This document shows, piece by piece, positions 46,800-59,400 of a stretch of DNA of 64,000 bases (positions are counted from its first letter, which is position 1; every line of letters begins with the position of its first letter). The position numbers and the translations under genes were made by a program. A model generated the notes under the pieces. It had not been told where the DNA came from. It did not search any database and was given only the letters and a program-made list of their open reading frames with translations. This DNA is from Polytrichum commune (lineage: Eukaryota > Streptophyta > Polytrichopsida > Polytrichales > Polytrichaceae). The stretch is from positions 58,089,169-58,153,168 of the forward strand of contig OX485806.1 in assembly GCA_950295325.1 (NCBI GenBank), given 5' to 3'.

Positions 46800-49480
46800 A
46801 GTTTGGGCAAGGCCTTAATGTCAACCCAAACACTCAAGAATGCTTAAAATTTGGGCAAGGCCTTAACATCATACACAACATACAAGAATCTGAAATTTGG
46901 GCAAGGCCTTAACCTTAGCCCAAAGACTTAAGAATGGTTAAAATTTGGCCAAGGCCTTAACATCAAACACAACATACAAGAATCTGAAATCTTGACAAGG
47001 CCTTAACCTCAACCCAAAGACTCAAGAATGCTTAAAAATTGGCCAAGGCCTTAACATCCAACACAACATATTAGAATATGAAATTTGGCCAAGGCCTTAA
47101 CCTCAACCCAAAGACTCAAGAATGCTTAAAATTTGGCCAACGCCTTAACATCAAACACAACATACCAGAATTTGAAATTTGGCCAAGGCCTTAACCTCAA
47201 CCCAAAGACTCAAGAATGCTTAAAATTTGGCCAAAGCCTTAACATCAAACACAACATACAAGAATTTGAAATTTGGCAAGGCCTTAACCACAACCCAAAT
47301 ACTCAAGAATGCTTAAAATTTGGCCAAGGCCTTAACATCAAACACAACATACAAGAATTTGAAATTTGGCCAAGGCCTTAACCACAACCCAAAGACTCAA
47401 GAATGCTTAAAATTTGGCCAAGGCCTTAAATTCAACCCAAACACTCAAGAATGCTTAAAATTTGACCAAGGCCTTACATCAAACACAACATACAAGAATT
47501 TGAAATTTGGCCAAGGCCTTAACCTCAACCCAAAGACTCAAGAATGCTTAAAATTTGGCCAAAGCCTTAACATCAAACACAACATACAAGAATTTGAAAT
47601 TTGGCAAGGCCTTAACCACAACCCAAATACTCAAGAATGCTTAAAATTTGGCCAAGGCCTTAACATCAAACACAACATACAAGAATTTGAAATTTGGCAA
47701 GGCCTTAACCACAACCCAAAGACTCAAGAATGCTTAAAATTTGGCCAAGGCCTTAAATTCAACCCAAACACTCAAGAATGCTTAAAATTTGACCAAGGCC
47801 TTACATCAAACACAACATACAAGAATCTGAAATTTGGCCAAGGCCTTAAATTCAACCCAAATACTCAAGAATGCTTAAAATTAACCAAGGCCTTAACATC
47901 AAACACGACATACAAGAATCTGAAATTTGGGCAAGGCCTTAACCTCAACCCAAAGTCTCAGTTATGCTTAAAACTATGCCAAGGCCTTAACATCAAACAC
48001 AACATCCAAGAATCTGAAATTTGGCCAAGGCCTTAACCGTAGCCCAAAGACTCAAGAATGCTTAAAATTTGGCCAAGGCCTTAACATCAAACACAACATC
48101 CAAGAATCTGAAATTTGGCCAAGGCCTTAACCTTAGCCCAAAGACTCAAGAATGCTTAAAATTTGGCCAAGGCCTTAACATCATACACAACATACAAGAA
48201 TCTGAAATGTGGCCAAAGCCTTAACCGCAGCCCAAAGACTCAAGAATGCTTAAAATTTGGCCAACGCCTTAACATCAAACACAACATACAAGAATCTGAA
48301 ATGTGGCCAAAGCCTTAACCTCAACCCAAAGACTCAAGAATGCTTAAAAATTGGCCACGGCCTTAACATCAAACACAACATACAAGAATCTGAAATTTGA
48401 CCAAGGCCTTAACCTTAGCCCAAAGACTTAAGAATGCTTAAAATTTGGCCAAGGCCTTAACATCAAACACAAAATACAAGAATCTGAAATTTGGGCGAGG
48501 AATTAACCTCAACCCAAAGAATCAAGGATGCTTAAAAATTGGCCAAGGCCTTAACATCAAACACAGCATACAAGAATCTGAAATTTGGCCAAGGCCTTAA
48601 CCTCAACCCAAAGAATCAAGAATGCTTAAAATTTGGACAGGGCCTTAACCTCAACCCAAAGACTCAAGAATGCTTAAAATTTGGCCAAGGCCTTAACCAC
48701 AACCCAAGGACTTAAAAATGCTTAAAAATTGGCCAAGGCCTTAACATCAAACACAACATACCAGAATCTGAAATTTGACCAAGGCCTTAACTTCAACCCA
48801 AGGACTCAAGAATGCTTAAAATTTGGCCAAGGCCTTAACATCAAACTCAACATACAAGAATCTGAAATTCGGCAAATGCCTTATGCTCAACCCAAAGAAT
48901 CAAGAATGCTTAAAAATTGGCCAAAGCCTTAATATCAAACACAACATACAAGAATCTAAAATTTGGCCAAGGCCTTAACATCAAACACAACATACAAGAA
49001 TCTTAAATTTGGCCAATGCCTTAACATCAAACACAACATACAAGAATCTTAAATTTGGCAAACGCCTTTACCTCAACCCAAAGACTCAAGAATGCTTAAA
49101 AATTGGCCAAGGCCTTAATATCAAACACAACATACAAGAATCTTAAATTTGGCCAAGGCCTTAACATCAAACACAACATACAAGAATCTTAAATTTGGCC
49201 AATGCCTTAACATCAAACACAACATACAAGAATCTTAAATTTGGCAAACGCCTTTACCTCAACCCAAAGAATCCAGAATGCTCAAAAATTGGCCAAAGCC
49301 TTAACATCAAACACAACATACAAGAATCTGAAATTTGGCAAACGCCTTATCCTCAACCCAAAGAATCAAGAATGCTTAAAAATTGGCCAAAGCCTTAATA
49401 TCAAACACAACATATAAGAATCTGAAATTTGGCAAAGGCCTTAACCTCAACCCAAAGACTCAAGAATGCTTAAAAATTGG
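46800..49480. repeat. Tandem array 4, GGCCAAGGCCTT half-units
   Basis: About 55 alternating half-units of 45-50 bp. All begin with TTTGGCCAAGGCCTTAA, then either 'catcaaacacaacatacaag' or 'cctcaacccaaagactcaag'. The core holds two overlapping palindromes, TTGGCCAA and AAGGCCTT. Long open frames (47320-48036) arise because many units are in register, with no sign of a real protein. Confidence 0.93.
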
Positions 49481-50407
49481 CAATTTGTCACTAGTGGAAT
49501 TAGACTTCTTAGGGCAAGTATTAGCCCTATGGCCTTTTTCTTCACAAAAGTAGCATTTGCCTTCTTTCTTCAAAGCTGCAACTCTTTTGTAATCAATCTC
49601 CCTACCATTAGTGAACTTCACGATAGATGTCTTTTGATTCTTGATTGGACCACCTACTCCTATAGAAGGAGTTTTTTCTCACCGTTCTTAGTAGTTGCAG
49701 TGCTCAACCCTGCCTTAACTTGTTGGAGATTAGAATCTATAGAAACGGCATAAGTAACTAGCCTCTGAAAATCCTCCCAAGGTTGGGACATCATTCAATG
49801 GATCCACCGCTACCTTTAATCTTATTTATGACTTCAATCCATCAATAAAAAGGTGAATCTTATCACCAATACTCATGGGTAAAGTCATAATTTCTACAGA
49901 TAAGTTTTGAAACTCATAGACATATCTCTCAACCGATGAGTGTTGAGATAATTTACTAAGTTTGGTACGGGCAACCTGTTTGGGATTCACAATCTAATAG
50001 GCCTTTGTAAGTGCCTCTTTGAAATGAACCCACTCTTTAGGATTTTTGCCCTCTCTCTCTAAAATTTTCATCGTATTTTGCACAACTCTAACCTCAAGAT
50101 AGGTTTGAGCAATATGTACCCAAAAGTTAGGAGAGGTGTTACCAGCATGTAGATAGTTCTCCATCACACCTAATCAAGCCTGGATGCGCACTCGTCCTCC
50201 TTCTTTGAATTTCTCCGGATCTGTTGGCTTGCGTTTTATTGGCTCCTTCACCATATTGGTTTCTAACATGGCCAACTTTACCTCCGTGCGCTCCTTGGCC
50301 CTCTTCAATTACTCTATCTCTAACATAAGATTTGGAATAGTGATACTATTATCTAATGTGTTCTCCATCTCTGGAGATACTGAAACGTTTGTCTCAAGAG
50401 ATGCCAT
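49480..50407 (-). pseudogene. Ty3/gypsy gag with CCHC knuckle
   Basis: Minus strand. MASLETNVSVSPEMENTLDN begins at 50407. NPKEWVHFKEALTKAY and VERYVYEFQNLSVEIM (capsid region) follow, then KCYFCEEKGHRANTCP, a CX2CX4HX4C zinc knuckle. Several stops interrupt it. It has the primer site 22 bp upstream and ends abruptly at array 4, so protease and pol are missing. Confidence 0.85.
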
Positions 50408-50429
50408 CTTCCTCTTGAAACTAAAAACC

Positions 50430-50443
50430 GGCTCTGATACCAA
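50430..50443 (-). promoter_or_regulatory. Primer-binding site of the gag element
   Basis: Minus-strand TTGGTATCAGAGCC, standard for initiator tRNA-Met. An LTR end (..GTTACA) precedes it at 50446. The 5' LTR therefore occupies the stretch from 50446 rightwards. Its outer end was not located. Confidence 0.85.
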
Positions 50444-50445
50444 AA

Positions 50446-51505
50446 TGTAACGAAACTCTATTTCTTCGTCGGAAGTTACTTTGGCATGAACCACCCAACC
50501 ACGAAATAAGATATAGAACCCTCACCCTTGCGCAAGAACCCTTTATATACCTCTCCACCATGCCCGGTTGTCTTAAGTTTAAATAAAGTAAGAAGCAAGT
50601 TCAACTATAATGAACTCCATGTTTTTACTTCAACCTAAGTAAACAATTAGTTCAACTATAATGAACTCTATGTTTTTACTTTAAACTTATTCTAGACTAC
50701 CGTTATCTTAATTCTAGTGAACATGTACCAATAGTGGCCCATGTTACATGTTTAGAGGCATGAGATAAAGATAGAAGTTAGTAATTAAAAACAAAGTTGG
50801 TGGTTAATGACAAAATTAAAGGTTGTTAGAAACTACATTAGAGACTAAAGCTAGAGCTAAAGTTGATTTCGAATGTTGGCTTGGAGGGTGGCCAAAGGAC
50901 ACCCATCAGAGAATTATTTCTTGAAAATATGGCTTAACCCTTAATTCTTCCATTATTCGGCCAATCCAACCAAAGGTGGCCGGTGTGGATTTCCATGGAA
51001 GGTAGGTACTTCAGCGAATTCCCCCCATCACCGTAGCCATGGATGAATTCTAGATGAAGCTAGGATTTCTTAGATTGGATGAAGATCGGTTTTTATAAAA
51101 GATGAATTAATGGATTTAGGATGAATTTAGGTGGTTTGCTCAAGTGAATGTGACATTTGGATGAATGTTTTGCAATTGAATGATACTAATAATTAGAAGA
51201 TCATTGTTTGGCAACATTAAAGTAATCCACCCATCTGGCCAATCTTGTCAATTGTTACCTCGCTTGAAATAGCAATTGTCACTACAATGGATATTTGGCA
51301 AACATGGTTAGTATTTATTTTCCAAATGTTGTCATTCGTGTTCCAATATACTCACATGCAAATGCTACCTTGTGAATATAGGCAACAAATTGTTAGTTAA
51401 TGATATATTCATACGTGTAAAGAAGAGTTCCGTTCATAAGATAATAGTGGACTTGGACCATATTCCTTTGACATGGACATGGAGGATTTAGTCTACATTG
51501 GAGTG
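50446..51505 (-). mobile_element. Probable 5' LTR of the gag element plus spacer
   Basis: Starts TGTAACGAAAC on the plus strand, adjacent to the primer site. Contains a ~50-bp direct repeat at 50592-50690 (TTCAACTATAATGAACTC twice). The far boundary is unclear. No gene seen. Confidence 0.45.
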
Positions 51506-51513
51506 AAGACAAG

Positions 51514-52097
51514 CAGGGGTAGAACAAAAAGGGGGCTAAGGGGGGCTCAATCCCTTCTAACATCAGTAGTAGAAAATTATACCAAAATGATTGCAAAGTT
51601 TCATTTTTTAATTTTTTCACTAGAATTTAAAAAGTTTGGGGGCATGTAATACATTGTTGTAAAATTTTGTTTAAGGCCTATCCAACGGTATATTACACGC
51701 CCCAAAAAATAAATTTGCAATTATTTAATGATTGCAAAGTATGATGGTCAAAAAAACCACAATGGGAAAATGACTGTGGTCTTATTTCACAATTTTTATC
51801 TACTAGTGCATTGAAGGAAAGTCAAGCATCTACTTACAAGTGGTGATGTCTATTGGAAATGATTAGATGGCCAATTTGATGATCATCTATACCAAAAACA
51901 CCCTTACCAAAGCTTTGGATGTTAAGGGCATTATCAAAAAAATTTAATGGAGATGTTAACTCAATGAGTTCATTTCTCTCAGTAAATAATCAAATTCGAC
52001 CACCTATTGAAATTTGAGAATAAAATCCACATTTGATGTTTCTATATTCTTAGATAAGGCCCCCCCCTCAAATGTCAAAATCTTGGCTTCGCCCCTG
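51514..52097. mobile_element. Non-autonomous hAT-like element with 8-bp TSD
   Basis: Left end CAGGGGTAGAAC, right end GGCTTCGCCCCTG. CAGGGG termini are typical of plant hAT elements. Flanks AAGACAAG (51506-51513) and AAGACAAA (52098-52105) are an 8-bp duplication with one change. 584 bp, no transposase. Confidence 0.75.
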
Positions 52098-52105
52098 AAG
52101 ACAAA

Positions 52106-54715
52106 TTCTTTGCAATCAAAACAAGATCGGCGTAGGTCCATTGTTGTTGAACCTTTTTTTGTAGGCTAAAAATGAGCTCGTACCATCCAACATCAAGTTT
52201 ACCCATTGGTCATTCATGCCTAGCACAATCCCAATGAAAGATGTTGATAATCTATCCATGCTGCAATGGAATTTGGAATTTTCCATTTACTGAGAAAAAA
52301 CCATTAGTCATGCCAATTACATGCCTAATACTCACATAGGAAATCAAAGTTCCTGTAGATGGTGGTGATCCAAAAATTGAATAATCGCCCACAAAACCAA
52401 CAATAAACACCAAAGGCCATAAATGACACAATAAGTGTTTCAATTCGTTGTATCATGTCTACAATATATCAAAAAATTCCATTCAAAATTGGCGTTGATA
52501 AAAATCATGACCTTGAATGTATTTTTTGAATCACGATATTTAAGGCCATGTCCATGGCTATTCAAATAAATTCTAAACATGTGGTGTCTTACGTGCCCAC
52601 CTTAAGGTTACAATTTTCCATGTATCCACAAAGATTCTTTGCAGTTTTTCCCACAAACCATATGGCATGTCAACCTCCTTGCTTTTGATGATAGCCATGG
52701 ACACATGCTTGAAATCGTTCATGAGGTTTGTGTAGTTATAAACATACCTTTGTTTTTTGGATGTTGGTGCAAAAAATTGATGTTTCCTCCTATAATCTAT
52801 CGTACTTTACCAAACCCAATATTTATGGCAATTTAGGCAATAGAAAATACAACCTTTGTAAAGGGAATATATCGTTGAGCAACAAAAAAAATCCATTGAG
52901 AATTCAAAATATTGTTTGAGAAAATCGATTAAAAAAATACCTTTGTAAAAATTGCATTGATGTTTTGAGGCCAAGTCTTGATTTCTCTTTGACATTAAAT
53001 GTTTTTTAAATGAGTCATTCAAAATGAACTCAAATGAATCATAATAACATTGTGTAATTTGACAAATTTATGTTTTGATTCTTGAAAATGACAAAGATTC
53101 CTAAATGGTACAAAGAACATGATTGGTTTCTAATGGAATTGTAGGTTGAAGGACCTTCCCAAAAAGTTCACAACTCACAATGTCATTTTTGTTTGTTTGT
53201 TTGTTTACGGGTTTGAGCATTTCTTTTTGGGTGGATTTTGTATGTAATAATTTTATTTTCAATCTAAGCGGAACAAATGTGAATTCAAACGATTATGTAA
53301 TTTCAATTTGAAATGCGATATTTCACATTTTCGACAATCCAAATACCATCCACATTCATACAAATGGACCTCATCTAAATGTTTGAGACCTTGGACAATT
53401 AACCAATTAATTCAACTATTAGTTTACTAGTTGCCTTCGTAACTATAGTTGTTTGCGATTTGACTTGCCAAAAATTGTAGTTACCTCTAGTTATATTTGG
53501 TGAACTAAATATTTGGTTAACTAAAGTTGAGCTCAACTTGTTTATAGAATTTTTTTATAATGTTGTGGTGTACTAATGTGTTATTTGTGTTGGTAGTGTT
53601 CATGGAGGTTGTTCAGGAGCCCAACATTGTGAGTTACCGTATAAAAGTAGTTATTGACAATATTTAATGGCCCAAACATATTAAAAACCATCAACTAAAG
53701 AAAATTAAGAGGCAAACTTCTTTGATTTGATGGAAAACAGAGACTTTGATTGATTTTTTCTAGTTAACTATAGTTGTTCCCTAAAATGTATTGAAAAAAA
53801 TCTTATTAATTATAGTTATTTTTATAGTTGTTCAAGGTCTGAAATGTTTGCATATTGCAAGAATAAACAGAAAGATCCCTAGTTGAACATCCTTAAAATT
53901 ATCTAAAAAAAATTGTAGCTTGTTCAAATTATTGAAAGGAAATAATACATGCTTAAAATATTTGTCAAAACTATACTAAGACCAACATTAAAAATATATT
54001 TAAACACATTAAAAAATATATATATATGAAATAGATTTTTTACATTATAAAATGGATACTTGTAAATAAATTGCCTCATAAGTTCAAGTCCACTAGGATG
54101 CTTATCAAAAGTTTTATTTTTATAATGCTATCACTCAATTTGAACATATTGGCACGTTTAAATATTCAACATAATCAACAAAAATTGGCAAAAATTTATT
54201 TGTATTTAGGATCACCTTGATGCTAATGTTTATTTTAAAAGTGGTGGAATCATAAAATGCAACAAGTTCTTTGGCTAACTTTTGTACAAAAAAATGAAAT
54301 AAAACAATTAATAAGATTAATACAAAAAAATATTCATAACAAGCAAAAACCAATATATGTGCAAAAAAATATGTGAGTTCAAAATGTTGTTTTGGGTAAC
54401 CAAAGATCAAAAGTCATATCATTAATAGGTATATTTGGAAAATAAAAGCCATACTAAATGTAGGGTTGAAATTCCAAAGCTCCAAATACTTGAATATCCC
54501 CTTTTGATGTCACAAAATAATAAAATGTTTGGTGATTCACTTGAGGTTTATCATAACATAAATCATAATGTTGTTTTAATTTAAGCCAAAAACTCCAAAC
54601 TTAAAGAAGAATCTGTAATGGACAATGCTTTGTAAGGCAACAATTTAATTTGACACGTTTCACATTCATTCTTGCATTCATATATTCAATGACACCTTAA
54701 GATGTTATGTCATGC
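52106..54715. other. AT-rich non-coding DNA
   Basis: No supported gene. Short open frames are AT-rich and lack motifs. A (TTTG)n run is near 53197. Confidence 0.6.
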
Positions 54716-55062
54716 TCTACTGTCGCGTACCTTTTCATGAGGAATGCCCGCAACACCATGGGCACAAGGGGGACCCCGGAGTGACACCCAAGACTTGTGG
54801 CGCCATTGGTGAGAGGGCCCAAATGATCCTAGTGTGGATGAGGGCCCTGGGCATTGAGAACGCCTCCCACCTACGAAGACTAGAAGTCATGAGGGTAAGA
54901 CCACAAGTTATGAGTAGCTTATGGCGGCCAAATTCTAGAATGATAAAGAACACCTCAATCGGAGGTGTGAGCTAGGAGATATGGCAATTTGAGTGGGGCG
55001 TTGCCTAGGGACAACACCCTGGGACAACAATGACCTGGGAGTGGCGTTTGGTACTGCTTAGG

Positions 55063-58000
55063 TGTGGTATTTTTGGGCCACCCCCCTTTGAGGGAGCCTA
55101 AAAGTATCACGCAAGCCTTCAGTGAAGGTGGCCTGCACTTGCACGTGCACAAGACGAACCTGGATGATAGGTGTATAACGTGAGTAGTTAGATTTTTAGG
55201 GAAAATTAAATATGCGTCGTAGTACCTCCGTAGGTTGGGCCTTAGTTTTTTACTATTGTGGCTCTAAATTCCACTAACCAATTTCATATCTAGTTCTAAC
55301 CTTAACCTACAACCTATTCTACGCGTAGACGCACCAACCTTGAAACCAATGCAATCTTAATTTGTAAATTGGGATGGTTCTGATACACACCAACCGGATG
55401 TGACTCATACCACCCTAGCTCAATGAACGGAATAACGACAATTTGATGGACCGTTCAATTCTTTGTATTTCTTTACTTAGTTTTATTTAGTTTTCTAAGT
55501 GGGGGAACTTGGCCTAAGTCTCACTCTTTATACAAATTCTTTCTTAATTATTTAATTTCGTTTGCACCTCCTACTTCACTACATTCACATATTAGGCATC
55601 ATCCCTTACCTCGAAACCTTCTAAGGCCTTGTGCAGGTCCTTTGAAGGTCGAGTAACATCTCAAATCCTTCGGACTTCAACGGTCCGAAGGTTGGTGTCA
55701 CCCTACCGAGTTAAGTTTCCAATTCGGATCTCTTGCCAAAAAGGGTGTATAATTTATTTTGAATGTTTTTAATTGTTAAGTGTATTTACACTGGATAGAC
55801 CACGAAATGGAAATGAATGGGACTAAGGTGACGGGCAACCTGTAGTTTCAACTTGTTGTACAATCTTCATAAATTGGGGCCATTACTTCCAATCTATGGG
55901 CCCAACAACATAATAGTGGATTCGTGGGTCATTAACCCCACCTTTCCACCAACAACATTCAGAGTGGTCGTGTCGGTGATTAATCCAACTTATTACATTC
56001 GAAACTTGCTAATAAATGAAGCTACTACCACAAAATATACCAAGGGGCCCGAAAACAATGGAGTTGGGTATTTCCTTGGCGGTCAAGTGGTCAAGCCACT
56101 TGACTTTACGAGATAGGTGAGTGGGTTAGAGATGCATATCTTAGCTGTGCTCCCTCCAACCTTAAATGGAAAGCTAGGGTTAGTTAATTTACCTTAATTC
56201 TCCTTGGTTGATTAGGCTTGATGTAGGCCGAGCCGCTACCTCCTTCGTTGCTCCACTTCCCGGGCGTCGACCTTGCCTCCTTCCTTGTAACTAGTTTGAT
56301 GGTAAAACGTACCTTAGTTAACAATTAAAATATAAAGTGTTTCTTTTGCACTGTATTTCAGGCCTAAGAGTAATACATTTACTTAGTGCACATAATTATC
56401 TTTCCAACGATCTAAAAATAACTTTCATCGGATATGAAATGCAAAAGTTATGAGGGTTGGAAGTGCGAGGTCGATTCAACCGTTCCTTCCAACCCACCTA
56501 TCTAACTTCTAGCTTTAAAAATTCATAGTGAATTCATTACTACTTGGATCTGGGCTTTCCTTATACCATTGGAGAGCTATTAACAAGTTCTAACGAGGAA
56601 AATTATAATATCAGCAGGTTAGGCCAATACAAATTCAGCAGACTCCTTGTAACACATCAGTCAGCCAGAAAGTCTTAAACTATGTTTCTCGCCTTCAACA
56701 ATTGATATCTAATTCAAATCTTATTCAAATCAGACTTTCTATATAACTATGGAGAGATATTTAAAATATCTATGTAATCAAAATATATTATTAGCAAGTT
56801 GAGGAAAATTGAACTCAGCAGATCCTCTGTAATGCAGCAGTCAACCAAGAATTCTCAAACTATGTATCCCGTCTTTGACAATTCATATCTAATTCAAATT
56901 ATGCTCAAATCAAACATTCTAAGCAATTTTAGAAAGCTAGACAAAAGTTCTACTTGGAAAAATATAAATTTTTAGAGTTAAAATTCTTATGGGGCTAGCA
57001 GGTCTGATCTAGCAGCCGCTACCTACATGACCACCCAGTTTTTCTACTCCATCTTTGAAAATCCATAACTAATTGTCACCTTAACCAAATCAGAAATGGG
57101 AAATGACTATAGATATCTATAGGAAATATCTCTAAGAGAAAAAGAATACGTATTTTTTTCTAGCTCTTGAACTAAGCCTTCAGGGCACTGGCAGTTGAGG
57201 TCTACAATGCCTCTATTCAAAATTCTACAATCCAACCTACCTCTACAAAAGAAAGGAAGAATTTTGTTGGTGTGTTGATAAATACATATTCTAACTAGGA
57301 GAGAGAGTAGAGGAGTTTTTCAAGCCTTTCTCTTAGGCCATTTAGAATATATGCTAAATGATTTCTCCTAACTACATTGAAGAAGGGTTTCGCCCAAGCA
57401 TTAGAGGAAGAGAGAGTTACTACAAAGTGGAAGGAGGGGTTTTTAAACCCTCTAAAAAATGGTTGGACCCCTCCACCACCGGCTCCATTCTTCGAAGCTT
57501 TTCCGAATTTTCGGCTCAGGGTTTTATCCGGTTGAGGTTGCCACCCTCTTGCCGAGGTGGCTCCGACAGGGAACCTTAGAACATTTTTAATTTTTTCTAT
57601 CAAGTTGGCAAGGAGACAAGTGGGCAAGTAGTCCCTTTGCTCTCTTTCTATTTTTTCTTCAAAAGTCTTCAAGACAATTTTGTCTTCTTACGCCAAACAC
57701 CTCCAATATTCTTGTGTGACCCCTATTAACTAATAAACTAATATTTGCTTAGCAAACATCAACTAATATTTGCTTAGCTAGCATCTACTAACATTTGCTT
57801 AGCTAGCAGTTTTTACTAGCTAACGTATTTTTTCTACTTCGCTATTTTCTAGCACTACTTAGTTTTCATTCTAACCAACCTTACCCTTCACTAGAATTTT
57901 GTTACTTCCGGTTGAAGGCCCAAAGTCCTTAGTACTTCACCTTCATTTTTCTCGGCTAACTACTAATTGAACTAATTTTCCCTAAATTCCCTATCAATTC

Positions 58001-58863
58001 TAAATTTTAATGCTATCATTCTAACTAAAAATGATCCCGCGGAGTGGTGGACGACTCCAAGGGTTCACATTTGTCGGCCATCAGGGGAGCTGCTCGTTCG
58101 AGAGCTACGAACTCCAGCTCTTGCTCGCACGCCAATCCTGGGTACACGGTCACCTGCATGCACACAAACACTTACACATATACTTTTGTTTTGTTTTGTT
58201 ATTATTATTATTACTTGCATTTTATTGTTTCAAAAATATGAAGAGGAGAGAAAAATGAAAAAGATAGTACTATACTAAAGCCAAAAAACACTTCAAAGCC
58301 GCCACACTCCCCCACCGGACTGGGTTTGTGTTTATCTAGGACACCCCTTCCGCTTTGCGAGAGCAACTTGGAGCTATAGAAGAAAAAACTTTCAACCCGC
58401 TTCCTTCCTCTTCGGAGAGAGTTCGGACTACAAGAGCAATTTCCGCGCTGAAGAAAGAAGGTCCCCCTTTTGGTTTCCTTCAAACAACGACCACAGAGGG
58501 CCGACCTCTAACCTAGCACCTATTGCATGAATTGAAAACCCTCTGCCTTTGCTTTGGGTCTAAAGGTGTCACGTCGCATTTAATCCGCTAGTCGCACTTG
58601 TCACACGTTATACAACTTACACCGACCCCCGTTAGTTTGCGTAGGGAAATATGTGCCATCCTGTGTAGCCAATTGAACTGAATTATTGTTATACACGTTC
58701 GTGACCCAAAAAAGGCCCACCACAAGGCGTCAAACTTACCTGGGAACTCCAGTTTCCTCGCATCTTGGAGCATCACCAACGTCCCAAGTTGCAAAGTTCT
58801 TACCTTGTGTCATTTGTCGAAGGCGGCCTTGCGCCTTAGAGTGGACCACTCTAAGGGTTCACA
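55063..58863. mobile_element. Element C, 3.8 kb, TG..CA ends, nested in LTR-A
   Basis: Starts TGTGGTATTTTTGGG, ends AAGGGTTCACA, flanked by TTAGG (55058-55062) and CTAGG (58864-58868). A second copy of its end (GACTCCAAGGGTTCACA) lies at ~58055-58071, hinting at an LTR end inside. No pol motif seen. It contains methylase fragment copy 3; 56117-58863 otherwise shows no gene. Confidence 0.6.
55853..56116 (+). pseudogene. ParB-methylase family fragment, copy 3
   Basis: Frame with WVINPTFPPTT, RVVVSVINPTYYIRNLL and GVGYFLGGQVV. In the same order copy 2 has SPINPAST (exon 7), VVLSVDPPNYYTRAVVL and EVRYFIGGQER (exon 8). The exon 7/8 junction is uninterrupted here and the frame is open where copy 2 has a stop. 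It is a fragment only, lying within element C. Similarity is moderate. Confidence 0.55.
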
Positions 58864-59400
58864 CTAGGTTTGAACAGTCGTGACTTCCTCAATAATTTCC
58901 TGAATGGGGCAAATGAGGGGTCTATTTGCATCTACGCAAAGAATAAATGTTGATAGAGTTGTTACTTGATAGCATCAAAGATCATACGTAGAAGTTATGA
59001 CGGTTTGAAGTTGCTAAGGGAAAATGTCTACTTGGCCCCAACCTTTGTAGAGAGATAAAATGATACTTGACGGTGGGGTAGGGCCCTGCCCAAAGTCCGA
59101 CTTAGCCAACCAATACTTGGCAATTTGCTCCGGGTTGTTATAGTATTGTTTTGGCAACACAATGATAAACTCAAGAGTGGGCTTCTATGGATGGAAGTCC
59201 ATATAAATCATTTTAAGGGGAGAGTCCCAAATGCATGTGTGGGAGGGTTTGGTGACCAAACCATGAGCTTGGAGGTCCCCGGTATCGGGAGCTAACCATG
59301 CATGTGCGTGGGATGTGCACGTTAACGTTTGTGGCACTTGCTAGAGTTGGAAGGCGAACAAGCTGAGTTAAGGAAAACTAGCAAGGGTTGCGACATCTAG

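Larger units (their letters stand above)
54721..59395 (+). mobile_element. Family A solo LTR split by element C
   Basis: 5' part 54721-55062 begins TGTCGCGTACC. 3' part ~58869-59395 ends AGGGTTGCGACA. Flanks are TCTAC (54716-54720) and TCTAG (59396-59400), a one-mismatch target duplication. About 870 bp of LTR remains, interrupted by a 3.8-kb insertion. Confidence 0.85.

Noticed and set aside
47320-48036. 238-residue open frame in array 4
   Set aside because: It is a readthrough of in-register repeat units; neighbouring units break the frame and no domain is visible.
46800-49480. CRISPR-like alternation of repeats and spacers
   Set aside because: The 'spacers' are themselves only two repeated sequences, there are no cas genes, and the genome is eukaryotic.
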